From Nereocystis luetkeana (taxonomy: Eukaryota > Sar > Phaeophyceae > Laminariales > Laminariaceae): a DNA stretch of 64,000 bases. Under the pieces are notes generated by a model. The model did no database searches and was not told where the DNA came from. It was given only the letters and a program-made list of their open reading frames with translations. The translations under genes were made by a program, and so were the position numbers. How positions within the stretch are numbered: position 1 is the first letter of the stretch; each line of letters begins with the position of its first letter. Below, one piece after another: positions 35,101 through 49,500 of this stretch. The stretch is taken from positions 4,440,438 to 4,504,437 of the forward strand of contig JARUPZ010000021.1 of the NCBI GenBank assembly GCA_031213475.1, written 5' to 3'.

Positions 35101-38100
35101 CGAAGGCGGTGATGGCGGTGGTGGTGGTGGTGGTGGTAGTGGCGTCGACGGAAAGCGTGGACCTCAGAAATGCACCGACGACGGGGCGGCTCCATTGCCT
35201 AGCGTCACATCACCGATTTCTCACGTTCGTACCTCGAATCCCTTGACGATAAAGCAAAAAACGGCCGCTGCGACAACACCAACAACACCACCACCACCAT
35301 CAGCAAAAATAACAACAACAACAACAACACCGACGAAGGCACCTACATCTTCACCAATACCGATATCGAACCCGGCCGCGTTGTCTGTGGCATCGCCACA
35401 ACCCCTCTCCCGACGGGGAGGAGGGGTTGCACAGGCCGAGACGGTGGCCTCGAACACCCAGAAAACATCGTGTATCACCGCTGCCGCCACAAACAAGGAG
35501 CGCAGTTTACCCTCCGTGTCTTCGCTCTCGGACGAATTGCTTCACACTCTTGCCGAAGTCGACAACTTGGGAAAACCCACTAGCAAGGGACGGGAAGACA
35601 GCAAGGTTCCACGGTTCAAGGAGGCTATTCATCACGGGGTATCGGAGACGGCCGGCAGCCGGCGGCAGGAGCGGGTCCGAGCCATGGAGGAGGTGAAATG
35701 GTTGGTGTCGGGTATGGGCTGGGCGGCGGCTTCGTCGTTAACGCCTCGCCTGGGAGAACTCCTCGCGGTGGCATTGCGGCTGACGGAGGACGCCGACTTC
35801 AAAATTGTGAGAGAACTTTCCAAAAATGTTGTTTTATGTCGACACGTGTATATGAGATATCCACACACGGATATAAATGTTACCCTTGAGGGTCGACATA
35901 CTTTATACACCCAAAATTGCCCTTTCTATCAAGAGATAGGCAGCTTCAAACATGGTCCCAAATGCGTCAGTGCACCTTCGATATATTACACTGTTCTAGT
36001 TCTAGCATGAGTGCTGCCGCTAGTTTATTTCGTTGAGGAGAGGTTGCTGTCTTTTAGAACGTCGCACTGGACTCGCAGGTGCGCCCGAGCACCAACGAGT
36101 TGACTGCCACACTCTCCGCAGACCTAATGTAGCTTCAGATTTCACCTGGTGTGTTTTTTATACCTCAAAGCCCACACACCACGGTCATTCGTACTTCGTA
36201 CCAGCAGGCGTAGCATAGGTGAGCACGTGTATTACTATGGACTAGCAACAGTCTATGAATACTGACTGTTAACACTGAATATCCATTAGTGTAGTGAAGA
36301 AGTGTGGAACAAATATCAAAGGTGGTAAATGACGTCCCCCGGTCACTGCGAACACCACGTTGCGTCGGTCACGTCACCATTTTTTGCCGTCGCGTGACCT
36401 CTAGCCGCTATCCCCTCCTATGAAACGACTCAATTTATCACTGGAAACCCCGTGGAGCTACACGCCTCACACCCTATTCGTGGCAAAAATACAAGCCTCA
36501 AACCCTATTCGTTACCAGTAACTGTTGCAATTTGGAGACGATATCCTGTCTTCCAAGCTCACTAGAATGCTGTTCAGTCCGACACTTTTACTTGTCAACT
36601 CCTTTGCGACCGAAGCAACCTCGTCGGGGAAAGCGCGTCAGTAAAGAGTGAGCGACAGCCTTATACTGCTTTTCCTTTCCGAGCCCGAACGCTGGGTTGG
36701 TTGTCTCTCTGCCCCGAGGATATTTTGCATAGTCTTGTCTCCACTCGACTTTTTGCCAAGACGACAGAGCATGATCCTTCGACGCGGTTCAAGTTGGCCC
36801 CATTTGGAGCAACCCCAACCGTGCCACGCACATGTTCCGAGCTCCAACCCGCTATTTTTGGCCTCTTTTGTGGAAATCCCAACCGTGCCACTCGCATGGT
36901 CCGAAGTTCGGCGCGGTTCAACTGCGCCTCATCTGTAGAAATCCCAACCGTGCCACGCGCATGTTCCGAGGTCCGACGCGGTTCAACTACGCCTCATTAG
37001 TGGAAACCCCTACCGTGCTCCGCAGGCTCTGCTGGCTCTCCAAATCCTCCACTTGCTGGTGGTTCGCGTCGGTAAACACCTGAGATCGCACCTCGCCCTT
37101 CTCTTCCGCGTATTAGTCACAAGGCTTGGGGATCACAAGGTAAGACACGGAAGTGACTCGACAAGGCCGTATTGAGCATGTATCGCGGCTGCATATATGC
37201 CGTGCATTCACCATTTGCAGCGATCTAAGGTGCGCCTATTTTGACCTATGTAGTAGTTATTGGACCCAAGTGTTTGGAACCACCCCTGTATGGTACCATT
37301 GCTGGCTCCATTAGATTTGCTCTCGATTTTGTTGTTGTAATTTGACCACCTGACAATATGAATCGGGTAGCTACCGAGGTGTCTTAAGCTATCCCGTCAA
37401 GAACACCACGAGCACTCATGGCCCATCTATTGTGCCTTTCATGCTGAAACCTTGCCGGTGTTGTGAGACTTACGCAATATAGTCGTATCAAGTTTCTACG
37501 TAGCAATGCCAGAACCAAACAGTACGACGGAAAAGTTTTAAACGCACAAGATATGCGACGTTTTTTCGTTTTTTCACGCCCACCAGCAGATAGGTGCGTT
37601 CAAACTGAGGGTTAAACACGCGATGTCTTTGGTTCTGCAATGATTAACCACAACCCTTTTTTTCTGTATCTCAAAAACCAATTTCATAAAAATTATTACA
37701 ACTACTGCGTCAGCTGTGAGTTAGACCGATTGAGTGGTTGACGCTCAGTTTTTCAAGCTGTTAAGCTAATAGAATCGTTGGCACCCAGTTTTTCAAGATG
37801 TGCGGTATTTTTTATTTAAAGTGTGTGCTTATTATCCTCTTGGGTCTTCGCAGGGGGGAAAAGCTTGACGACCAAAAAGTGAACGACTACTACAGCAATG
37901 GCCGTTGCGTGATTTAGGGATCCCTCGAAAAAAAATGCATCAAGGTTACGACAATGCAAGGAGTTGTACGGCATGTGGGCGCAACATGGTCCTGCCGGCA
38001 CTTATGCTGGGCGCTCACTCACGCTGCTCGTAGACGGCTTTGATAACATGAAGCAAAGTATCGTTGTTTTGGTCGCTATCTATATCTCAGTACCCCCTCA

Positions 38101-40466
38101 GCGGGCTCATGGCGAACATTGGTCAATGCCCTTTACATCCAAAACATGAAAGCGGAGGTAGCAGTGCTTGGAGCGGTAAAGGACGTCGGTCTAGACTTGA
38201 TGTGCCATTGCGGGGGGGGCATATTAACAGCGATCACAATCCACGATGGACCCCAAAAAACATGTATATCCCCATGTTCGTACACCATACTTGGTTCTGA
38301 TTACGGGGTGGGCATATGTAGTGAGAATCAGAACGCACGATAGACCCAAAAAACCATGTATCCCCCTACATGCATAGACCATAACTGGTTCTGATTACTG
38401 GGTGGGCATATGTAGTAAGAATCAGAACCCACGATGTACCCAAAATAAATCGTGTTTTTCCCTGTGTTCATATACGCCATATTTAGCTCTGATTACTGCT
38501 TTCCCCGTAATACTGCTGTAGTATTAGTATGGGAGCTCCTAAAATTGTGACTGAAGACCCCTCGACACAGCAGTCTCCTAGTGCATTTGCCCTGTAGTCC
38601 CTTTGGAACCATACCTACGTTTTGTGGGGACAAAGTACTTGGGATTATATATATTTTTCGACATTTGGTGAAAAATTTGAGCACCTTCGTTTCGAGGACA
38701 AACTTACTTGGACTTACAGGTATCACGTTTTTAAGATTGGGGAAAAAACCCAGGAAAGTTAGTACGAAGTACCATAGCTGTGACGGGCACTACTTTTACA
38801 TTTTTGTAGCGATAAGGTTGAAAACAAAAAACCTCCACATCGACATCGAACAGCGATATTCATAGCCACTCTGTGCGGGCGCTACAGGAGGTAGGCTGCT
38901 GTTGCCTACCAGGTGTTTCCCAACGCTACGACCACCACTTAACCCCACGATCAGGTCGCGGCACGACACCACGCCATGGTAGTCCTATCGGCGCTGGTGA
39001 GCGCCGCCGGGCTTGCGGCCTCGCAGCAATACCTCGCGCAGCACGGCCTGCACTCCACCGCCTGGCGCGCGCGGGAGGGCTCGCTTAAGCTGGTGATAGC
39101 CGGCCTACTTTTATCTCCTGCGCGGGAACCTTCGCTATCAGAGCGGGGCAGTCAGGAGCGGGGGGCGGGTACAATCCACCCTAGCAATATGCGCGACCGA
39201 CAGAGAAAGAAACCGAAAGCGGGAATATCACCGGGGGGTGGTGGTGGCGATGCAAACGAGCCGGTGGAGCACGAGGGAAGGAAACGGCGAGTAGTAGAGG
39301 CGGGGGCGGGGGGCGGCGCGGAAGGAAGCAGCAAGGAGCTGCGGCGGGCGCAGCAGCAGCCGAATCCCCAGCAAGGACCGGGTGATAAGGACACTACGAC
39401 GTTGGAGATGGACGAAGTGCGTAAGCTAGTGTGCGACGTGGGGGCGCTGCTGACTGACGAGCGACCGGAAGTGAGTGCTGAGTGTTCACCGATGTTTCAT
39501 CTAACCCCTTTGTGACTGCGAGATATCTTTCTCGACCGAAAGCAAATGATATCTTAGGCAGTTACGGATACGAGCAGTATGATCATGCTGCGCCCGTGTT
39601 GTATGTCTCCTTGCATTGATCATTGTGACTCGGACACCAAATTGTATCATGTCATTCCCCCCAATCAAGCAGTGGCCTTTTAGCTGTACGAACAGGGTTG
39701 AGCCGCGCCACGGATGGGGTTGATTTTTTTAAAACTCGAACGAAACTATTAATATCAAGTGCTGACAAGGAGCTACCCAACAAGCGGTACACTCGCAACC
39801 GATGTTAATATTTCAGGGGCTCTCACGGGTCATGCACGACCCGACCTCAGCGGGTTGGGTCAGGAGATCTTCAAAAAATATCTCGGCCCGGGTCGGGGCA
39901 GGAAGTTGTCGAAATATCACGGCCGTCCAGACCCGCCAGTTTTCACCTCACCCGTGAACAGCCCTGGTACTACTAAGCATTGTATGTTAGATGATTCTAG
40001 CCCACCGGGGATGTGCATCGGGGCTTAGCCTACAGTTTTGGCGAGGTCGGTTGTTCGGTGGTACGGCCTACTACAGGTATTGAGGCAGGTGTAGAGCTCC
40101 TCGAGCGAGAAGTCTCAGAAAAGTCAGGTGCTACGTACCTAGCACACGTGCGCGTGTTCGGCTCAGTTTTTGTTTTCGTTTGGACTTTCTTCTTCTCCCA
40201 AGATGCTGGTGTGGGGGCTCCAATTTTGTATTCGTGCGCAGTTGAAAAGAGCGCTGTTGTTGTCGGTTGTGTCGGTGTTGTCGTTAGTGTTATTATTATT
40301 GTTGGCGTTGGTGTTCTTGTTCTTGTTGTTGGTATTGTTGGTGTTGGTTCTATTATTGTAGGTGGTTGTTATTGGTGCTGCTGTTGCTGTTGGTGCTGCT
40401 GTTGCTGTTGGTGCTGCTGTTCGTGTTATTGTTATTGTTGTTGATGTTGCGTGGTTGTTGTTTTTT

Positions 40467-40508
<42 letters not shown>

Positions 40509-43500
40509 TTCTTGTTGCCGCTGCTCTTGTTGTGGTGGCTGTTGTTGTTGCCGTTATGGTTGTTGTTGATGACGATTTTCCGGGTGCGCACGACCCTGTT
40601 CCCGCGCCAACGCGGGTCACAGCACATACCTTTTCTACTCTGGATCCACTAACTGTGGTTGTTTATGCTGCTTTAGATACATTGTCGGGGTTAGCACTCC
40701 CTGCGCTCTTTAACCTTGTGTCACGCCCTCTTTAGCTCTGCGTTCGGTTGTTCGTGTATGCGTGCGACTCTGTTTGAGCTATGATGGTCGGCGACTGCCG
40801 CCGGAAGCAAGAGGACGTGTTAATCGTAACTTAGATCCGGGGTCAAGTAGCAATCCACTACGGTACGTGCCTCTTGTCATTTCGATCGCGAGAAGGACTC
40901 AGCCCTTTCCTCCCCTCGTCACGTTGCCTTGGTTCTTGTATGATGCGAAATAAACTTCTTAGACCACTGTGGCACCCGCAAACTGCCTCCCACCCCTATC
41001 GCAAACTAGGTTCGGCTTACCGCCATGGAGACCTTGGCTGTGGTGGCCGATACTCGGTGCCTCGAAAAGGACGTCGACGTCTTGACGATCTTACAGCACG
41101 CCAACCTTCTAAGGTTTGAAACATTCGAGGACGCTCCATGTCCTACACAGTGGTGCTGGAAGGAATAGTTGCATTAATAGTTTCGGTTTGTCTTCATTCC
41201 CTCTCGTTTTTTTGCGGACCGTTCTGAAGCGGCTGATACGTCGTTGCAGCCTGTCTCTCGGGAGTGTGGGGAGGGGGGCGTCGGTTGGAATGAGTAGCAC
41301 TACGCACGAATTTTTCCATCCAATGCGGAAGCTTGAACACATGGAACCGATCATCGATTCCCACGCCATGATCTAGACCTTGCAGGGAGGATAGACTACT
41401 GATCTACGCATATGATCTAGCTCGTGTTGCCGGGTGGGAGCCGCGTATTCCGCACGATCTAGTTTGTCTTTCCTACGTTGGATATGTACTACACGGATCC
41501 TGTACGACATGCCATCCCTTAGCGGCAGTTTAGGATCTAGATGGTCGAAGTAGAATGTGATCTGCCCGACGTGTGACCCCTTGTATTCAAGAGATAGCCG
41601 AACGCGACGGTGAATTATGGCAAACGACGCTGCACACAGTTGCTGTCCTGACCGCGCCACCCCGTCATCGTTGCACCCTTCTTGAGTAGAAGGGTCAAGC
41701 CTAAAACACGAAGTGGACGAGGTGCACGAACGAGTGTACCGCTGACGCCTCTGAGGCCCCGAAATAACAACCCATAGACGAGAGCTGTGAGAGCCTAGCG
41801 GTATGGGTGGGATCATTTTGCGCTCGTACCGTCCGACCCCTCGCTTTCATCCATTGTAACTCGGACATCGATTTGCATCGCCCCCCGATCTCGCGAATGG
41901 CCTTTGCCGCAATCGTCGCTTGTTGTCGCCGTTCTCCCCCTCTGAAGTCACTAGAGAATTGACGATTGAAAACAAAGTACGAACATCGACATCGTGAAGG
42001 CAAAACTAATTTTCTTTTTAGCCAACAGAGTTAGTTCCACAAAAGGAAAAAAAGAAGAAAGAAAACTTGCGCCTAACACATGTGTACATCGCCTATAGAG
42101 CGACGCTTGGCTGGTGTCGAGTCGACACTCAGCGCCCGCCACGCCCGAGCACACGACGTGTACGTCATCTATAGAGCGACGCTTGGCTGGTGTCGAGTCG
42201 ATACTCAGCGCCCACCACGCCACCGAGCGCACACCATCCTCTGGCGCATGCCGTGGACGGTACAGGGGCTGACTTAAATAAACCGGAGCCTCGTCACATG
42301 CCCGATAAGATCTCTTACTCACCCAAAAAAAAATACTTTATGGGTTGCCCTAAACGTTTCTGGGGGCCGTCGTCGCATGCATGAGGATTTCTAACTCACC
42401 CGATCAATTGGCTTTACGGCTTCGCCTAGTTTTTATTCTGAGGGTCTCGTCACATGCATGAGTGACTACCTCTAATTCACTCAAAGAAACTGACGTTGAA
42501 AACATATTTCCCGCTCAACCGGGTGAAATATCCTATGCCCTAGGCATACATCGAATGACAGAGCAGAACATCGAATGGGTTTCCAACGTAATTAGGGACC
42601 ACTCGGGACGTAAAAATATAAAGATGTTTTGGTCTTTATATTAATCCGTAAACGTACCTTGTGTTTAGGTCCTAAAAGTAGTAATTTAGGTAGCCCCTCT
42701 GAACGGAGATACAAGGGTCGTTGGGTCTTCATATTAACTCCTGAACGTTCCTTATGTTTAAGTCCTAAAAGTAGCAACATTAGGCAACCACTCTGGACGA
42801 AGATACAAGGATCGCTTGGCCTCCATATTAACACCTAAACGTACCTTAAATTTCCGTCCTAAAAGTGGCTGTTTCTCAGTCGAGGAATCCCCCCCCCCGT
42901 CAGCCAGATTTTGTTTTAACCGTAAGAGGAGGCTATATAACTCATGGCACCCCCTCAGTCTGGAGGCGTTTTTTTTAACCAACTAGGGAGCTATATATAC
43001 ATTATTATCGTAGCAAGCGTCATCGTCTCTCACTCACCCACCCGCTCACCCACCCGTCTTTCAATATTTGTCGTCGCCGCTCATCTCTCGACAGCTCGAG
43101 CGACGCTCGTCGGCGCCTGACGGCCAGACTGCAAGACTCCGTGTCTCCGCTGCCCCACCTCGGGCCAGACGGAATCGTCGACCTTGGTGCTGGTCTGGCG
43201 GTGCGGCGCTCACCCGACCATGCTGAGGCGAGAGCGAAAGGGGCGGCGGTTACAGTGGTGGGACAGGAGGTACGAATAAGACGCGCGAAGCGAATGTAAC
43301 ATGCCCGGGCTCTTCACGAGGCATGACCCCAACCCGCGTGTCGAGTCAGGAAGATTTCCAAATCTCACGGTTCGGGTCGGGTCGGGTCGGGTCGGTGCAG
43401 GAAGTTTTCAAATTCTCACGGATCGGACCCGGTCATTGTTACCCGACTCGACCCGACTTGACCTGACCTGACCTGACCTGACCCGCGAGGCTTGACCAGA

Positions 43501-46500
43501 CTCGTAAACAGCCCTGAAATATACCTGTACATCCGCCGTCGTTAGCGCCCTAAAGTAATTGAGGCAGAGCGAAAGGGGTGACGAACCCAAGCGGTGGGAC
43601 AGGAGATAGGAACATGACGCGCGACGCGACTGTAATATACACCTAAAATATATTTCCGCTGCCGTACGCGTCCTAGGATCTGATTCCAAAATCACACCCC
43701 ACTCCCTATCGGTACCGCCACCTAAAAAACAAACGTTGACAAGAAATGAATCTGTGAGCCCACTCCAATTTTAGCCCTCTATCATATACCCATATATATA
43801 CTTCGTATCTGTCTGCTACTGCAAACAATATACTTCCGAGATGTTGATGTTCACTGAATGGGATCCCTGCATCCCTTTTGCGCATAATTGACGGCTTTAA
43901 GCGAAAAATTTGCCTGCTGCCAAAGCAACCATGGTATTTCTGAGGAGTACGTCTTCGTGGTACCAGTTAATTTGTGCTTCGCGCCATACATCAACCAAGC
44001 GGTGCCGAGCGTTGGACCGCAGGAATGTTAATACACCAGGTTGTGCCTGACGAGTGCCCTCCTAGATCGGTGCATGTTGCTGTCGTACACATTGCGACAC
44101 TTTAGATGAACCAATGAAGGTATTTTCACACTCGATCTTCCGTCTTGACATCCGTTACGCAGTAACCATCTTGCTCCGCGCATCAACGCCTCCTAACAAT
44201 TCACGTTTGGTTGCGTTGCTCACCGCTTCTTCTCTGAAGCTTGCCCCGCTCGCCAGATCCTGCAACATTTTCCGTTCGCTTGCATGAACTACGGCTTCTT
44301 CTGTGCGGCTCGTGCACCAACACATCCTGTATCACTTCACGCCCATTCCGACTACACGCCAATTTCTTCTGCAATGCTTGCCTCGTGCGCCACCAACTCG
44401 AACCTTTCACGTCCACTCCCAATGCCCACGCCCCTTCTCTCTCTAAAGCTCGCCTCGTGCACCAACGCATCCTGCAACATTTAAGGTCGCTCGTATTTTT
44501 CCCACCGTTTCTTCTTCTTCCTTAAAGCTGGGCAGTAATGTCTCAGGTGGGCAACAGTCTGAACACCACCACCAAAAGTCGCTGCCGGCGAGCCCACCAA
44601 GACACACTGGCGGCTTCGTGCCCGACTCCGGTAGCCCCGGTCTGGGAGGCGGCGACAGTCGCCGGAGTGACAACCCACAAGTCTTGACCTCGCCAAAAAA
44701 AAATGCCTCCGGGGGAAAACCAGCGCCAGATGGTCTACCTGTGTGCCAGAGAAGGAGGCAGGAGCAGAAGGCTGCGTTAGCGCCCTTTGCGACTTCGCAT
44801 GGCCAAAGCAGTAGAAACCCTGCGAAAACTCGGCTACTACATCGAGAAGGTAGCACCGACCATGAGGGGTCGTGGACAGCTGAGGCCGATCGTCGGGTCG
44901 ACTTTGGTTCAACACGGCCTAAGAGTCCGCTCGGCGATGGTGGTGGTGAGGGTGGTGGTGGCGGCGGTGGCGTCACAGGTGGCACAGGTGGCAGATGCTC
45001 GAGCGGGAGAGGTGCTTCAGGTGTCGCACGCGGTGCCTCAAGCGGTATTTCCTCCGGAGACGGAGAAGTGTGCAGCAGAGGCGATAGAAGAGAAGACGGT
45101 GGAGGCGTTATGGTTAATGGGGGGCACGCGCTTCGGTGCTGGCAGAACAACGCTGAGGGCGAGCTGGAAGAGGTTGCTCCGTGGGATTGTCGCCGTCAAA
45201 GGGGGGTGCCCGATCCTGAAATTAGCCGGAATCAAGCGAACGGGTACATAGCTGCTGAAGTTGGCATTGGTGGTGGCAGTGGTGGTGGTGGTGGGGGTGG
45301 TGGTAGTAGTGGCGGTGGTGGGGGTGTTGTTGTTGGTGGTGGTGGCAGTCGTAGAGGTGGTGGTGGTGGTGGTGGTGATGGTGGTAGTGGTGGTGGTGAT
45401 TTTGGTCGTGGTAGTGGTGTTGCTGTCGACGGTAGCAGTAGCCAAAGAGCTCAGGAAGGTCGCCGACGAAGACGAACCGAATCGAGGGGGTATCCAACTT
45501 CCCTCGGCACGGCAACATCCGACCCCACCGGTGGCGGTGGCGGCGGCGGTAGGGACGATAGTGACACCGGAGACCCCAGCTATACGCCTTCGTGGACCCA
45601 AAGCAGCCAGGGCGCGAGAGAAAGACTGCATCATGATCATCCCCAAAGTGGGAACGCTGTTCAGCGACCGACGCCGTATAATGAGCAAAAAGAGGAGGAC
45701 GCTATCGTTACCCTTCAGGGAGGAGGTCGCGGCGGCGGCTGCGGCGGCAGCGGCGGCGGCAGCGGCGGTGGTGGAAGGAATGGGGACGAAAAGTGTAGAG
45801 CTCAACAAATCCCAGTTGGAGTTTTGCGGAGATATCGGCGGCAGCGGGATCACCAACCCGTAAGCCAAGAAGTCGCCCCCGAAGAATTTGATAATCATAG
45901 AGTACAAAAAGGACGGAGGGAAAATGACGAAGAACGAGAGCGGAGCCAATGGGACAACCGGCATGATGGTGATTCTCCTGCTTGCGTTAGAGTCGCATAT
46001 GGAGGCGCGTTTGGGGGTGGGAAGGGGAATGGAAGGGACACCAACTCTCCTGTTCCGGACCCTGGCCTCCTTTCCGCGCTGAAGCGTGGGAGTTCCAGGA
46101 ACGCAAGGTAATGTGCAAAGAGCGGACGGGTGCGCGCTACGATTTGGGTAGCATGTTTCGGTCAAAGTATTGGCCCCCCCAGCGGGGCAACTATCGTACC
46201 CAATGTAGTTGGAATTCCATTGGTACGGCACAGCAGAGGCGTTACCCTTTTGAGACCACTCCGTGACTAGCCCAATCACGTCAACATAGCTCGTATGGCC
46301 CGTACGTATGGTCTTATATTCGACTAGTATGCTGAAAAAAGGACTCCGTACAAATTCCACGTAGTTATTTCTCGTTACAAGCTGGTATATCTGGTCTTGT
46401 TTTCAATATGGCCTCAATCCGGGCGATCGTACAAACGGGTACGCACACCACGGCTATTTTTTTCATCAAGACCTACAGATAGGTCATGGCATTGTGTGAT

Positions 46501-49500
46501 AAGATTAAGCACACAAGTTTTTCCAATGTCAGGTTTTGGGTGAGGTGCCGTACCCCACTCTGTCCGGAAATATAAGAACGGTCTAACTATTATTACTATG
46601 ACAGGGGGCCATAGTATTCAGGACCCATCATACACACAAACGCCTACGTACTCCAGTAATCTGGAACAGAAAAGAGGGGACGCCAGCAGGGCGGATCCCT
46701 TTTCGGGAAAGCCTCATTGTTGTATGGGGAGACAGTGATTGAGTATCACTCCGTGAGCGATATCGCAGCTCTACAACAGCACGACGAAGTAGAAAGAGCC
46801 CAGAGACAATTTTCCGAGGAGTCGATGTTCTCCTAAAGCACGGGGGGGGGGGGGGGAGAGGGGGGTACACATGACGAGAATGGAGGCGCGTGGAAACGTC
46901 TGGAAATACTTATCTCCGTGGACTTGTAGCTTGGTGTTTGCACCTTCGACGTCGTCGAGAGAAAAATCAGCGTCGAAATGTGTTTGACGCGGGAGGGTGG
47001 TATCATGCATTCGTGTTGTAGGATACACAGCTCACCAGGTGAACAACCTTAGGATACTTTGTTTCGCCACCATCGAAGCAATCGTCACTTGACGCGTCAA
47101 ACGTGGATGCCACACACAAGCTCTTCGTGGTGTCTGGGTTGTCCAACCTGTCCTTGGCTTCGGCGTCACTGGCGTCGACGACGACGGCAGCAGTTGTCCG
47201 ATGTAGTTCTGTGGTTATAATGTTATAACCCCTTTTTAGACGTGGTCAATAAGGGGAAGGAAATAATGACGGTTACAGCGTCGGCCATACCATTGCGTAC
47301 CTATATATGAGGGCTTCTTTTTATATAAATGTTGACTACAATCGGACATTAGGTTTTGGGACAGAGTGGTTCCGAAACAACCCGGGCTGCTGTGGTAGGG
47401 AGTAGGGGATGTGTCCGAAATTCAACGGAAGGGTGTGCAGGATAGTAGGATACGCGCGAGCAGCGTGATGATCTTCTTGCACTATTGTTGACCGTTCTCC
47501 CCACTAGAAGGTTGGTAAGGCAGCGCATTTGTGGTCTTTCTCCCAATACCTGAAGCAGGCCCAAACTTGTCGCTTTTACAGGCTGTCGCTATACCTGGGT
47601 CCCAAAAACCTCAAGTAGACCGCACTCGCCGCTTCTTAGGTCGCCATATCTGGGTCCCAATACCTGAGGTAGACTGCATATACTGCTCGTGGTCTTGCAG
47701 TTGGTTTACCCTGAAGGTCTCGTGGTCGTCGTGGTCGTGACTGCTTTGGTTGTATGTCTGTATGCCACTCGTGTTATTGCGCGTGCGCCGCTTGCCACGC
47801 CAACTTTGCTACGCCCGTTTGGGAAACCCACCCACCCACCCACCCACTCACCGGATAAAACTTGTCCCGCATCGTCCGATTGACACTGCACCAATGTTTC
47901 AATGGCGCACGGTAGCACAAGTAGGCAGAACAATCCCACTGCCACATCTATGCCCCATGATCGATTACTTTGACGGGGGATTGGAGAACTGTGGTTTATC
48001 TCCTCCACGTTCGCCGCGGAGGCTCAAGCCCTCGACACCCCCAACATACATACGATATTGTCTACACGACGCTCGTTTTACTGCAGTCGTCGTTTGTATG
48101 CCGTTGTTTCCGCTACATTGCGCCGGCTGCGGTAATAAATTGGTGTAGGCACGTTTTAGTGAAAAGTCGGCAGCTCTGCACTGCGCACGCAACGCTCCTT
48201 CTGCCCCGCTTCCGCTTGCGCTGTGGCCGGCATCTCCTTTCGTACCGCCATACATAGTACTCTCCCGACCCTCAAGGGAATTTCGCTCGACCTCCTGTGC
48301 TGTTACGTTTTGGCAGCGTTCGATGCGCGCTATATGTAGGCGGTAGAGAGGTATACCGCACCTCAGTTGTTTTTTAGGCTTCATCCTCGCTTGAGGAGGC
48401 TCTTTGTCTCACCCCAAAGAACGACTTTTTTTAGAGAAAAAATGAAAAAGACAAGATCGATACGCAAACCCGTGGGCGATATAAGCATTCAAGGAATAAT
48501 GTCGTGAATATATACATATATGCCATCTAACCCGACATATAAAGACCCTTTAGGTTTCATAATAATGGCAAAACGGCCCTTATTCATATTTCGCGCCAGA
48601 GTCCACTCTCACCGGGAACACAAGACCCGTTTTATATGAATATATATATATCAGAGTCCGAACGGGGCATATACTCCGGGTCAGAGTGGTACATCGGGTC
48701 AAGGCATAAGTATTGGGGTAGCTCCCGTCAGTAAGAGAGGTATGTGGGTGCAATAGTAACAGTCTAACCCCTACCCGTACAGCAGCACGGCTCTGATGTC
48801 ATTCCACCTTTGCGCTTGCCCCTCCAACGCGATCATCGCAACGGCGCATCAATCAGGGCGAGTCGACGAGCAGTCAGCGCCACCGCCGGCGGGGGCGGCG
48901 GCGGTGTTGCTGCTCTTTCGGGCGCTGGGCGGGCGGATGGGGGCGATCCGATCTCCCTCGTGTACGCTGGAGGGCGATCGAGGGCTGGGGGTGGAGCACC
49001 CGCAGAACCCACCACGCCAGTTCCTGTAGGGAGGTGAGGCGGCTTCTTTTCTTTTCTTTTTTTCAATTCATCACCTTTATTTACTTTGCAGCTCAACCAT
49101 TGAAGTGGGGCGTTCTACCCTCATCGGCCTTCTGGACAAGCGGGTGGTCACAGGTGTCGTCCCCGTTCCCCTCCCAGTACTGCACATAGCGTGTCTTCGT
49201 TGTTCTCGCGCTTTATATTCAGCATTTCCATACCGCTGCTCGTGCGATAGCTTCGTTTTCGTTTTCACGAGGACTATCAGCTCGTTCAACAGGGTTTGAC
49301 ACCGCATGCCTGCACTGGTCGAAGATGTAGCCAAAATCTTGGCCGTAAATGCGACAGTACGGCCGAGAGGTGCACTCAGAAATTTCCCCTGGTTGAATCA
49401 GGTTGAGCAGAGAGATGGTGATCATATTACAAATACGTTACCCTACGCCGAGCTTCAAGTATTAACAGACTGAAAGCGCCACGGAGCCATGTATCCGGAC

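Noticed and set aside
40163-40652. Long Asn/Ser/Thr or Leu/Val/Cys ORFs
   Set aside because: Pure translation of a degenerate trinucleotide tract in all frames.
45038-46360. 440-codon minus-strand ORF rich in Thr, Ala and Pro
   Set aside because: Mirror of the GGT/GGC repeats in the plus-strand linker exon. The plus exon has matching splice phases on both sides; the minus frame has none.
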